From assembly GCA_900143615.1 (NCBI GenBank), contig FREU01000002.1, forward strand, positions 963,753 through 1,027,752: DNA of 64,000 nucleotides, read 5' to 3'. Shown piece after piece: positions 51,578 through 59,986 of the stretch; within the stretch, counting starts at the first letter, position 1; every line of letters begins with the position of its first letter. A model generated the notes under the pieces. It had not been told where the DNA came from. It worked only from the letters and a program-made list of their open reading frames with translations, and searched no databases. The position numbers and the translations under genes were made by a program. The stretch comes from Rhodobacteraceae bacterium Alg231-30. GTDB lineage: Bacteria; Pseudomonadota; Alphaproteobacteria; Rhodobacterales; Rhodobacteraceae.

Positions 51578-51799
51578 ATGGAAAAATTGACCAAATCCAC
51601 CCTGACTGGCATCTGCACGCAGATGGCCAGCCATGACTGGAGTGATGCCGAAATCAACGAATTGGTGGATCCGCAACTGGGTATCATCACCGGTTTTCAG
51701 GACTTGCTCAACGAGCTTGAAGATCTGCGTAAAATTGACCTTGGCACCACGCCGCCCGCGCTGACTGTTCAAAAACAAGACCCACAAGGATCGCGCTGA
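51578..51799 (+). CDS. AtzG-like small subunit (DUF4089 type)
   Basis: A 73-residue acidic protein resembling the small subunits AtzG/GatC that wrap around an amidase: DAEINELVDPQLGIITGFQDLLNELEDLRKIDLGTTPPA; the final part matches the GatC-like tail that enters the partner. AAGGAGG is a perfect ribosome site. The stop overlaps the amidase start (TGATG), as expected for obligate partners. In Pseudomonas sp. ADP, AtzG stabilises the 1-carboxybiuret hydrolase AtzE. Confidence 0.78.
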   Translation: MEKLTKSTLTGICTQMASHDWSDAEINELVDPQLGIITGFQDLLNELEDLRKIDLGTTPPALTVQKQDPQGSR

Positions 51800-53205
51800 T
51801 GAGCATTGATATCGCCTTTGAGACAGTGCGTGGCCTGCGCACCCACCTTCGCGCCAAAGACATCACGCCAACCGAGTTGGTCGATTTGTTCGCGGACCGC
51901 ATTGCGCGCCACAATGCCTGGTCCAAAGCCTTTATCACCGTCACCGCTGACACGGCCCGTTCCGAAGCCAGTGCGCTGGATGAGCATGCGCTTGAGGCGT
52001 CGGCGTTTGCGGGCATTCCTTATGCGTCCAAAGATCTTTTTGACATCGAAGGCGTGCTGACCTCGGCGGGGTCGCGGGTGTTTCATGACCGCATCGCAGA
52101 ACATGATGCTTTTGCGATCGCTCAGATGCGTCAGGGACACGCCATCAGTCTGGGCAAAACCAACCTGCATGAGTTCGCCTATGGGGCGACGGGCGAAAAC
52201 GAGGTCTACGGGACCTGCGTGAACGCCTATGATCCGACGCGTCTTGCGGGCGGATCCTCAAGCGGGTCGGCGGCGGCAGTGGCCTTTGGTCTTGTCCCTG
52301 CCACTCTGGGCACCGACACTGGCGGATCTGTGCGTGCGCCTGCTGCTCTCAATGGGCTTGTGGGGATGAAGCCCACGATTGGCCGCGTACCGACCACCGG
52401 TGTCGTGCCCTACTGTTGGACTTTGGACCACGTTGGCCTGATGACCCGCGATGTGGCAGATTGCGCAGATTTCCTCGGGTTGGTGGCAGGGTATGATCGC
52501 CGCGATCCCGGCGCGCAAAACATCGCGGTGGATGATTATGCCGCCGCGCTGAACCAAGACATAAGCGGTCTGCGCATCGGCATCCCGTCCAACTTCTATT
52601 TTGAGCGTACCGATCCCGAAATCCTTGCCGCCATAGAACAGGTCAAACAGCATTTGGTGACCCAAGGCGCCAAACTGGTGCCGGTGACCTTTCCTGATCT
52701 GGAGCATTCGCGGGCCGTGTCGCTGACTGTGCAAATGCCCGAAGCGCTCAGCGCGCATTCCGCTTATCTGCAAGAACGCGGCGAGCTTTACGGCCAAGAC
52801 TTCCGCGCGGGGCTGGCGCTGGGCCAAACGCTTCTGGCCGAACACTACGTGCGCGCCAAACGCTTTGTCGAAGTCTACCGCCAGAAAACTAACGCCCTGT
52901 TTGACGAGGTCGACCTGATCCTCACCCCCGCGACGCCTGAAATCGCCCAGCCGCTGGGCACTGTAAAAACCACCCGCGATGGCGTGGACGAGGCAGTTGG
53001 CAACGCCATCACCCGCTTTACGACCTTCTTTAACATGACCGGTCATCCCGCGCTGACCATGCCTTGTGCGATGCATTCTGAAGGCCTACCCATCGCACTG
53101 CAGCTGATCGGGCGCTATTTTGAAGAAAGCACTGTGATCCGCGCTGCGCATAATATCGAGCGCAACGAGGCCTTTGCCATCCCGCATCCCACGGTGGATG
53201 ATTGA
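51799..53205 (+). CDS. Amidase-signature hydrolase (AtzE-like)
   Basis: A 468-residue Ser-cisSer-Lys amidase: K78 in PYASKDLFD, cis-Ser within GGSSSGS (153-155), nucleophile S177 in GTDTGGSVRAPAA. Forms a likely complex with the upstream AtzG-like protein. The substrate should carry an amide or carbamoyl group and could be the product of the M24-fold enzyme. AtzE homologues occur widely outside triazine degraders, so biuret metabolism should not be assumed. Confidence 0.9.
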   Translation: MSIDIAFETVRGLRTHLRAKDITPTELVDLFADRIARHNAWSKAFITVTADTARSEASALDEHALEASAFAGIPYASKDLFDIEGVLTSAGSRVFHDRIAEHDAFAIAQMRQGHAISLGKTNLHEFAYGATGENEVYGTCVNAYDPTRLAGGSSSGSAAAVAFGLVPATLGTDTGGSVRAPAALNGLVGMKPTIGRVPTTGVVPYCWTLDHVGLMTRDVADCADFLGLVAGYDRRDPGAQNIAVDDYAAALNQDISGLRIGIPSNFYFERTDPEILAAIEQVKQHLVTQGAKLVPVTFPDLEHSRAVSLTVQMPEALSAHSAYLQERGELYGQDFRAGLALGQTLLAEHYVRAKRFVEVYRQKTNALFDEVDLILTPATPEIAQPLGTVKTTRDGVDEAVGNAITRFTTFFNMTGHPALTMPCAMHSEGLPIALQLIGRYFEESTVIRAAHNIERNEAFAIPHPTVDD

Positions 53206-53330
53206 CCAAACTTGAAGGGCAGTTTGCTTTTGCGGGCAGACGGCAGGCCCCTGAGCGGATAGTCTGGGGGCCAGCCGCAGCAGAGGTGCGCGGTCCAAGC
53301 ATGTTAGCTGCGCCTTCAAGGACACAGAGA

Positions 53331-54320
53331 ATGACAACACTCTCAAGAAACCCACCGGGGTTTACGGCCAGCGACACCAGGCCCGCGCTTGAGTTTGAAA
53401 TCTTTGTGCGCGCAGGGTTTTCCCAGATTGAACTCTCCACCATCTTGGCGGTGCTCCAGACCGCCAATGACCTTGGCAGCACGCTGCGGTTTGCGTGGCG
53501 CATAACCTCGGACCTGCCCGGTTTGGTGACCGGCGAGTCAGACCTTTTGGTGCGGGCTGAGCCCACCATCGGGCTGGACGCGCTTAGTGACTATTTGTTT
53601 GTGATCGGCGGGGCGGATTGCAACGGATCGATCTGGCTGCCCCGCGCCCGCGCCATGCAAAAGCAGGGCAGACCCGTGTTTCTGTTGTCCGAAGCAGCGG
53701 CGGAATTCATCCGCGTAACGCCCTCTCTCAAAGAATCCGCCACCGCCCATTGGCGTGACCTTCCGGCACTTCAGGAAGCCGGATTTTCAGCGGAGTTCTC
53801 AAACCAGCTTGTGGCCAAAAGCGGGGGCACTATTCACACTTGTGCAGGTCGATTGCATACCGCTGAAATTGTGATCCGCCTTTTGTCCGAAGTGCTGGAC
53901 CCTCAGGACAGCGCCGAGTTGGCAAGTGTTCTGATGGTGCAGGATGTGCGCGGGTTTCAACAGGATCAGCCGATGGGCGCGTCGACCAACGCCAACTTTC
54001 TGGAAAACCGCCTGCAAAAGGCGATTGCCGCCATGGAGGACGCCGTCGAAGCGCCGCGTCAGACAGCAGATATCGCCGCCCAAGTGGGCATTTCGGTGCG
54101 CCAGCTTGAGCGCCTATTTATGCTGTCGCTGAAAACCACGCCCGCGCGCTATTATCGCCGCATCCGGCTCAAGCGGGCGCGGCGCTTGATCAACGACACC
54201 AAACTGCCTTTGCTTGAGATCGCGCTGGCCTGCGGGTTTTCAACGTCCGCGTCACTGGCCAAAGCGTTCCGCTTGGAATTTGGCCTGACCCCACGCGATG
54301 TGCGCAGGCAGTCAGGCTAA
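53331..54320 (+). CDS. GlxA-family AraC-type regulator
   Basis: A 329-residue regulator: an N-terminal class I glutamine-amidotransferase-like domain (ALEFEIFVRAGFSQIELSTILAVLQTANDL...; YLFVIGGADCNGS), usually catalytically inert, and a C-terminal AraC HTH (TADIAAQVGISVRQLERLFMLSLKTTPARYYRRIRLKRARRLI; LEIALACGFSTSASLAKAFRLEFGLTPRDVRR). Start at 53331 has AAGGA upstream; a TTG overlapping the amidase stop is less likely. Such regulators control quaternary amine or amide catabolism, consistent with the operon. Confidence 0.88.
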   Translation: MTTLSRNPPGFTASDTRPALEFEIFVRAGFSQIELSTILAVLQTANDLGSTLRFAWRITSDLPGLVTGESDLLVRAEPTIGLDALSDYLFVIGGADCNGSIWLPRARAMQKQGRPVFLLSEAAAEFIRVTPSLKESATAHWRDLPALQEAGFSAEFSNQLVAKSGGTIHTCAGRLHTAEIVIRLLSEVLDPQDSAELASVLMVQDVRGFQQDQPMGASTNANFLENRLQKAIAAMEDAVEAPRQTADIAAQVGISVRQLERLFMLSLKTTPARYYRRIRLKRARRLINDTKLPLLEIALACGFSTSASLAKAFRLEFGLTPRDVRRQSG

Positions 54321-54373
54321 TTTTTGAGAAAACGGGATCGCGATGGTGCCGGTTTGTGGCCGGCAGCCGGTTT

Positions 54374-55072
54374 TTAGATCGCCTTTAGCTCATCCACGAT
54401 GGCTTGCGCTGCCGCTTTCGGGCTGGCTGCGCCATGGATTGGCCGCCCGACAACGATGTGATCCGCACCATCGCCAATCGCGCTGGCCGGAGTGGCAACC
54501 CGCTTTTGATCACCCAACGCAGCACCTGCCGGACGCACGCCCGGCGTCACGATCAAACGGCCTTTGGCTTCGGGCAGCGCACGGATCAATTTGGCTTCTT
54601 GCGGGCTGGCAATCACGCCATCAGCACCCGCTTCTAAAGCGCGTGCTGCACGCTCAACAACCAGATCTTGCACATCGCCGGCTTTGATCAAACTTGCGTC
54701 CAGATCAGCGCGGTCCAGCGAGGTCAGAATGGTAACACCCAGAATTTTTAGGTCTTTCCCCGCTGCGCCTTCCTTGGCCGCGCGCACCACATGTGGATCA
54801 CCATGCACCGTCAGAAAATCCAGATCAAACTGCGCCAGCCCCCGCACAGCCGCCTCAACCGTGTTGCCGATGTCAAACAGCTTCATATCCAGGAAGATGC
54901 GCTTGCCGTGTTCCTGCTTCAGCTCATTGGCCAGCGCCAGCCCCCCGCCAGTGAGCATGCCCAAACCAATTTTGTAAAACGACACGGTGTCACCCAGCGT
55001 CTCCGCCAGTTTGAGCCCATCAAGGGCGCTCGGGACATCAAGGGCAACGATCAGGCGGTCATCTGCGGACAT
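54374..55072 (-). CDS. pyrF: Orotidine 5'-phosphate decarboxylase
   Basis: A 232-residue TIM-barrel enzyme for the last step of UMP synthesis. RLIVALDVPSALDGLKLAETLG, the catalytic K/D cluster in RIFLDMKLFDIGNTV, and VTPGVRPAG near the C-terminus are all present, as is GADHIVVGRPI. Start at 55072 chosen with GGAGAG upstream; the frame is open further up. Confidence 0.96.
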   Translation of the reverse strand: MSADDRLIVALDVPSALDGLKLAETLGDTVSFYKIGLGMLTGGGLALANELKQEHGKRIFLDMKLFDIGNTVEAAVRGLAQFDLDFLTVHGDPHVVRAAKEGAAGKDLKILGVTILTSLDRADLDASLIKAGDVQDLVVERAARALEAGADGVIASPQEAKLIRALPEAKGRLIVTPGVRPAGAALGDQKRVATPASAIGDGADHIVVGRPIHGAASPKAAAQAIVDELKAI

Positions 55073-55135
55073 GGGGGCTCTCCAGAGGGGGTAAAACACC
55101 TGTTCTGTAACGCCATGTCCCCCTCTCCACAAGCC

Positions 55136-55837
55136 TCAGCGGTTGCCGTAAATCCACTCCATGTCCTGCTTTTCCGTGCAATACATATGCACCCAGATAT
55201 AACAGTGCTGAAACAGCGCCAGCACCAAGGCGTTCCAGCTGTCAAACATCAGCGCAATGCCCCACAGCCCTGTGAACACGATGCCATACATCGCGTTATC
55301 GGTGAATTTGAACGCCCCTTCGCGCACAAATGGCAACGCGGCAATCTCGTCGCGGAAATGATCACCACCCACGGCGCGCCGGATGGTGAAATGCACCAAA
55401 ACCGAATGCATGGTGTAGATGGCGGCCCCAACCACCAGTACGCCGATGCCCCACTCTAATGCGCGCGGTAAGCCTATCGGCGTGTCGTCGGCCCATCCCA
55501 CCAGGATGACAGTTAGCGGGCGCGCAATCAGGAACGGTAGGAACACCTTAGTCCAGATCTTGATGTCCTTGTCCCCCAAAAGGCGGGACAGCAAATTTCT
55601 GTGCAGCTGCAGGCGAAACACAAAGGCCACCAGCACCTGATGCGCAATCGCGAGCCCCATCGAAACGGCCGCCCACTGGCGCGCCTCCAATCCCAAGAGG
55701 CGATGCCCCTCAGCAGACGGCACCATCAGCCCCCAGGCTCCGGCAGTTAGCAAAATGGCCAGGCCCAGATGCTGGGGCTGGCCTTCAAAGACGTCGTGCC
55801 ATGACGAACGTGCGCGGATATCTGCAAGTTTTGACAT
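55136..55837 (-). CDS. Integral membrane methyltransferase-like protein (PEMT/ICMT superfamily)
   Basis: A 233-residue protein with about five hydrophobic segments (LGLAILLTAGAWGLMV; WAAVSMGLAIAHQVLVAFVF; VFLPFLIARPLTVILVGW; GIGVLVVGAAIYTMHSVLVHF; MYGIVFTGLWGIALMF) and a C-terminal HCYIWVHMYCTEKQDMEWIYG that resembles the cofactor end of phospholipid and isoprenylcysteine methyltransferases. Could methylate a membrane lipid; reaction not established. Gene follows upstream of pyrF on the same strand, 63 bases apart. Confidence 0.65.
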   Translation of the reverse strand: MSKLADIRARSSWHDVFEGQPQHLGLAILLTAGAWGLMVPSAEGHRLLGLEARQWAAVSMGLAIAHQVLVAFVFRLQLHRNLLSRLLGDKDIKIWTKVFLPFLIARPLTVILVGWADDTPIGLPRALEWGIGVLVVGAAIYTMHSVLVHFTIRRAVGGDHFRDEIAALPFVREGAFKFTDNAMYGIVFTGLWGIALMFDSWNALVLALFQHCYIWVHMYCTEKQDMEWIYGNR

Positions 55838-55893
55838 GTCGACATTTTGCGAGGTAGTCGCAAAAATGTCCAGTCAATCAAGGTTGGTAAACC

Positions 55894-56157
55894 TTAGGCG
55901 ACATTCTCATAAATACCTGGCGCAAAAGATAATTTCTCAAGCCCTGCGCGCAATTCCGGCATCCGGCGGATCTGTCGGAGCGCTTCGCGGATCAAGGCGC
56001 TCCGACCTTCACCTTCGCGACGTTCCGCAGCGGCGGGAACTTCGCAAAACAGCCGCACGTCGCGGCTTTCAGCGCTCAGAGAGACAACTGCGCTCAGTTG
56101 ACCGAGTGACTGGCGATAGGTTGGATTGGTGATCTGAATTTCGGTAACGTGCATCAT
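55894..56157 (-). CDS. Conserved-looking small hypothetical protein
   Basis: An 87-residue protein I do not recognise: MMHVTEIQITNPTYRQSLGQLSAVVSLSAESRDVRLFCEVPA...ALIREALRQIRRMPELRAG. Predicted beta strands then two helices; no signal peptide, no membrane segment, one cysteine. GAGG lies before the start codon. The sequence is rich in alternating charged and hydrophobic residues and looks like a folded domain rather than a chance frame. Confidence 0.6.
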   Translation of the reverse strand: MMHVTEIQITNPTYRQSLGQLSAVVSLSAESRDVRLFCEVPAAAERREGEGRSALIREALRQIRRMPELRAGLEKLSFAPGIYENVA

Positions 56158-56369
56158 CGGCCTCGCTTATTACTTATTACTGCTCGGCCTTCGTAATGAT
56201 GCCAAAATACGGCTGAATTGGCGCCGCGGTTGGGAAAAACCAAGTCTCTCCGCGCACATTTTTGCCATAGATGAGCGCATGCGGTTCAGCCACGTTCATC
56301 CGGCCCCAAAATCTAGCAAAAAATTTAGAGTTTTGGGGTAGCCCTGAATCGTTAACGAGGGAGATTTTT

Positions 56370-57095
56370 GTGAAACCGATTTTGGCGGCTGCACCGGAAA
56401 GTGGTATGAACTGGGTTCGGTTTTGTGTTGAAAAGATCTGTTGCCAACGCACGCCAGGAGACAGGTTGCTCATTTCAAAAGTCGACCAACCGGACGCGGC
56501 TTTTGAAAAAACGTATGACGCATTGGGAGAGGGGGGCGCTGATCAAAATGAGGATTGGCAAGTCCTTGATGCCCGAGATTGCCGGGGCGTGCGATTGGTC
56601 GTTCTGATCCGGGACCCTGTCGAGATGTTTGTGCTAATGGCCAAGGGACGGCTCAACGGGATGCGCTGCTACCTCAATAACATCCAGTTCTATCGTCAAA
56701 TGTGGCCCACAGATCGTCAGATTTTCTATTACGAAGATGTGATTTTGGATCCCAGAGAGATGTATCTTCTGATTGAACACTTCCGCCTTATTCCACCCAA
56801 CGGGTATCCTGGTTTGTCGATCAACGAGATGGCCAAAAACTGGGATGACTTTACCGAAGAGAGCTGTACGCTGAATGAGGCTCTCTACATCCCTGAGCCA
56901 AAGTCAAAATTGCAAAAATTATGGATGCGCCTTGGATTTGGCCAGATCGGCATGTCCGAGAAAAAGACCCTCAGATTGTGGTGTTATTTGCGCTACAAAA
57001 TGTCGGATGAGGAATTCGCCCTGTTGCAGCGCTATGATCCCCCCAAAGTCGTTCCACGCCCAACGGTGTTGCAAAAGATGATGTGGTTTTTTTAA
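56370..57095 (+). CDS. Sulfotransferase-like protein
   Basis: A protein of about 241 residues from the GTG at 56370, preceded by GAGGGAG. KPILAAAPESGMNWVRFCVE resembles the P-loop for the 5'-phosphosulfate of PAPS, and VRLVVLIRDPVEMFVLMAKGRL the 3'-phosphate motif (RDP). FYYEDVILDPREMYLLIEHF fits the later sulfotransferase helix. A catalytic His is not obvious. Acceptor unknown. Second sulfotransferase-like gene of the window; unlike the one at 10550 it stands alone, upstream of clpB. Confidence 0.65.
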   Translation: MKPILAAAPESGMNWVRFCVEKICCQRTPGDRLLISKVDQPDAAFEKTYDALGEGGADQNEDWQVLDARDCRGVRLVVLIRDPVEMFVLMAKGRLNGMRCYLNNIQFYRQMWPTDRQIFYYEDVILDPREMYLLIEHFRLIPPNGYPGLSINEMAKNWDDFTEESCTLNEALYIPEPKSKLQKLWMRLGFGQIGMSEKKTLRLWCYLRYKMSDEEFALLQRYDPPKVVPRPTVLQKMMWFF

Positions 57096-57112
57096 CTCCG
57101 ATGCCATGATCC

Positions 57113-57142
57113 CTTGTGATTTTGGTATGCAGCCCCCATTTT
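57113..57142 (+). promoter_or_regulatory. Sigma-32 (RpoH)-like heat-shock promoter of clpB
   Basis: CTTGTGA at 57113-57119, 14 bases, then CCCCATTTTA (57134 on): close to the RpoH consensus CTTGAAA-N13-15-CCCCATnTA. It lies about 80 bases before the clpB start. Confidence 0.75.
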
Positions 57143-57218
57143 AGGTGAGAGGCCCAACCAAGGCGTGCCGCAAAGCGGGCGCTGTTATGATAGGGCGCTT
57201 GTAGAAGGAGAGAGAACC

Positions 57219-59834
57219 ATGGACTTAAGCAAGTTCACGGAGCGGTCGCGTGGCTTTATTCAGGCGGCGCAGACCATTGCGACACGGGAAAGCCATCAGC
57301 GGCTGGCCCCTGAACACATTCTAAAAGCATTGATGGACGACGATCAGGGGCTCTCGGCCAACCTGATATCGCGCGCTGGCGGCAACTCGCAATTGGTGCG
57401 CGACGCGGTGGATACAAGCGTGTCCAAAATCCCCAAAGTCAGCGGCGATGCCTCTCAAGTCTATCTTGACGGGGCCACCGCCAAAGTGCTGGCCGAAGCT
57501 GAAGCCATTGCCAAGAAAGCGGGTGATAGTTTTGTGCCGGTCGAACGCATTCTGATGGCCTTGGTGATGGTGAAATCCAAAGCCAAGGACGCGCTGGAAG
57601 CAGGCTCTGTTACAGCCCAAAAGCTGAACGAAGCCATCAATGACATTCGCAAAGGCCGCACAGCTGACTCAGCGTCTGCCGAAGACGGCTATGAGGCTCT
57701 CAGCAAATACGCACGCGATCTGACCGAAGCGGCAGCCGAGGGAAAAATCGACCCTATTATTGGCCGTGACGATGAAATTCGCCGCGCCATGCAGGTGCTC
57801 AGCCGTCGCACCAAAAACAATCCTGTTCTGATCGGGGAACCGGGTGTGGGGAAAACCGCGATTGCCGAAGGCATGGCCCTGCGCATCATCAACGGTGATG
57901 TCCCTGAAAGCCTGCGCAACAAGAAACTGTTGTCGCTGGACATGGGCGCGCTGATTGCGGGTGCAAAATACCGTGGCGAGTTCGAAGAGCGGCTTAAGGC
58001 GGTTCTGACCGAGGTCACCGAGGCCGCCGGCGAAATCATCTTGTTCATTGATGAGATGCACACCCTTGTCGGGGCCGGAAAAGCCGACGGCGCAATGGAT
58101 GCGGCGAACTTGATCAAGCCGGCCCTCGCACGGGGCGAGCTGCACTGTATCGGCGCGACCACGCTCAATGAATACCGCAAATATGTCGAGAAAGACGCAG
58201 CTCTTGCGCGGCGCTTCCAACCTGTTGTGGTCGAAGAGCCCACAGTGGAAGACACGATTTCGATCCTGCGCGGCATCAAAGAGAAATACGAGCTGCACCA
58301 CGGTGTGCGCATTTCCGACAGCGCCCTTGTGGCAGCGTCGACGCTGAGCCATCGCTATATCACCGACCGCTTCCTGCCGGACAAGGCCATCGATCTGGTG
58401 GATGAGGCCGCAAGCCGTCTGCGCATGGAGGTCGACAGCAAACCCGAAGAGCTGGATGCGCTGGATCGCCAGATCCTGCAAATGCAGATCGAGGTTGAAG
58501 CGCTTAAACTCGAAGATGATGACGCCTCCAAGACCCGTCTTGAAAAGCTGGAAAAAGATCTGGCTGATCTGCAGGACAAATCGTCCGAAATGACGGCCCA
58601 GTGGCAGGCTGGTCGCGATAAACTGGCCTCTGCGCGCGATATCAAAGAGCAACTTGATCATGCGCGCGCCGAGTTGGACATGGCCAAACGCGCTGGCAAT
58701 CTCGCCAAAGCGGGTGAACTTTCTTATGGCGTGATCCCCGAGCTTGAGAAAAAGCTTGAGGTCGCAGAAACCGAAGGGTCGGAGACCACCATTGAAGAGG
58801 CCGTGCGCCCCGAACAGATCGCACTGGTGGTTGAGCGTTGGACAGGTATTCCGACGTCCAAGATGCTAGAGGGCGAGCGTGAGAAACTCTTGCGCATGGA
58901 AGATGATCTGCACCGTCGGGTGATTGGTCAGAAATCCGCTGTGACAGCGGTATCCAACGCCGTGCGCCGTGCGCGGGCTGGTCTGAATGACGAAAACCGC
59001 CCACTTGGGTCTTTCCTCTTCCTTGGACCAACTGGTGTCGGGAAAACCGAGCTGACCAAAGCCGTGGCCGAGTTCCTGTTTGATGATGACAGCGCCATGG
59101 TGCGTGTGGATATGTCAGAGTTTATGGAAAAACACGCGGTGGCCCGTCTTATCGGTGCCCCTCCCGGCTATGTCGGCTATGACGAAGGCGGTGTTCTGAC
59201 CGAAGCCGTGCGCCGTCGCCCGTATCAGGTGGTGCTGTTTGACGAGGTCGAAAAGGCGCATCCGGATGTGTTCAACGTACTGCTGCAGGTTCTGGATGAC
59301 GGTGTGCTGACCGATGGTCAGGGCCGCACCGTGGATTTCAAGCAAACCCTGATTATCCTGACGTCCAACCTTGGGGCGCAGGCACTCAGCCAGTTGCCGG
59401 ACGGAGCCGATGCCTCGGATGCGCGGCGTGATGTGATGGATGCCGTGCGTTCACATTTCCGTCCCGAGTTCTTGAATCGTCTGGATGAGACCATCATCTT
59501 TGATCGACTGGGACGCGGTGACATGGACGGCATCGTCGACATTCAGCTGGCGCGACTGCGCAAACGGCTGGCGGGGCGCAACATCGCCCTTGAGCTTGAT
59601 GACGCCTCCAAAACTTGGCTGGCAGATGCAGGCTATGATCCGGTGTTCGGAGCACGTCCGCTCAAGCGGGTGATCCAATCCGCGTTGCAAAACACGCTGG
59701 CCGAATTGCTTTTGGCTGGTGACATCAAAGACGGCGACACGGTGCCAGTGACGGCTGGGGCCGAGGGCTTGATGATCGGCGACCGCGTGGGGTCGTCTGA
59801 CAGACCAAGACCAGATGACGCTGTAGTGCACTGA
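57219..59834 (+). CDS. clpB: ATP-dependent disaggregase ClpB
   Basis: An 871-residue hexameric AAA+ chaperone that rescues aggregated proteins with DnaK. N-domain 1-145 with two Clp repeats; NBD1 Walker A GEPGVGKT (about 206-213) and Walker [12 protein letters not shown]; coiled-coil M-domain about 400-530; NBD2 Walker A GPTGVGKT (about 603-610), Walker [14 protein letters not shown]. Pore loops [10 protein letters not shown] and [18 protein letters not shown] precedes ATG 57219. Ends with an acidic-free tail [12 protein letters not shown] sigma-32-like promoter lies upstream. Confidence 0.98.
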   Translation: MDLSKFTERSRGFIQAAQTIATRESHQRLAPEHILKALMDDDQGLSANLISRAGGNSQLVRDAVDTSVSKIPKVSGDASQVYLDGATAKVLAEAEAIAKKAGDSFVPVERILMALVMVKSKAKDALEAGSVTAQKLNEAINDIRKGRTADSASAEDGYEALSKYARDLTEAAAEGKIDPIIGRDDEIRRAMQVLSRRTKNNPVLIGEPGVGKTAIAEGMALRIINGDVPESLRNKKLLSLDMGALIAGAKYRGEFEERLKAVLTEVTEAAGEIILFIDEMHTLVGAGKADGAMDAANLIKPALARGELHCIGATTLNEYRKYVEKDAALARRFQPVVVEEPTVEDTISILRGIKEKYELHHGVRISDSALVAASTLSHRYITDRFLPDKAIDLVDEAASRLRMEVDSKPEELDALDRQILQMQIEVEALKLEDDDASKTRLEKLEKDLADLQDKSSEMTAQWQAGRDKLASARDIKEQLDHARAELDMAKRAGNLAKAGELSYGVIPELEKKLEVAETEGSETTIEEAVRPEQIALVVERWTGIPTSKMLEGEREKLLRMEDDLHRRVIGQKSAVTAVSNAVRRARAGLNDENRPLGSFLFLGPTGVGKTELTKAVAEFLFDDDSAMVRVDMSEFMEKHAVARLIGAPPGYVGYDEGGVLTEAVRRRPYQVVLFDEVEKAHPDVFNVLLQVLDDGVLTDGQGRTVDFKQTLIILTSNLGAQALSQLPDGADASDARRDVMDAVRSHFRPEFLNRLDETIIFDRLGRGDMDGIVDIQLARLRKRLAGRNIALELDDASKTWLADAGYDPVFGARPLKRVIQSALQNTLAELLLAGDIKDGDTVPVTAGAEGLMIGDRVGSSDRPRPDDAVVH

Positions 59835-59854
59835 ACTACGTGCGCATAACCACA

Positions 59855-59886
59855 AAAGGCCCGCCCATCCGGCGGGTCTTTTGCTT
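59855..59886 (+). terminator. Terminator of clpB
   Basis: GGCCCGCC-catcc-GGCGGGTC with one G-T pair, followed by TTTTGCTTTTT. Confidence 0.85.
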
Positions 59887-59986
59887 TTTGGACCCTCTTG
59901 CGCATTCGTGACTTGCCCCTTTGCACAGCCCGCTCCACTCTGTTGGTATTACCAAGACCAGATTTCACATCGCACAAGGGGCTCCC

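Noticed and set aside
51578..53205. Assigning the AtzG/AtzE-like pair to triazine or biuret degradation
   Set aside because: No atzD/atzF/atzH neighbours; the pair is widespread in other nitrogen pathways.
56177..56369. Minus-strand open frame of about 40 codons (ends ...PYFGIITKAEQ)
   Set aside because: Weak ribosome site and no similarity recognised; most of the longer frame is a shadow of the sulfotransferase-like gene.
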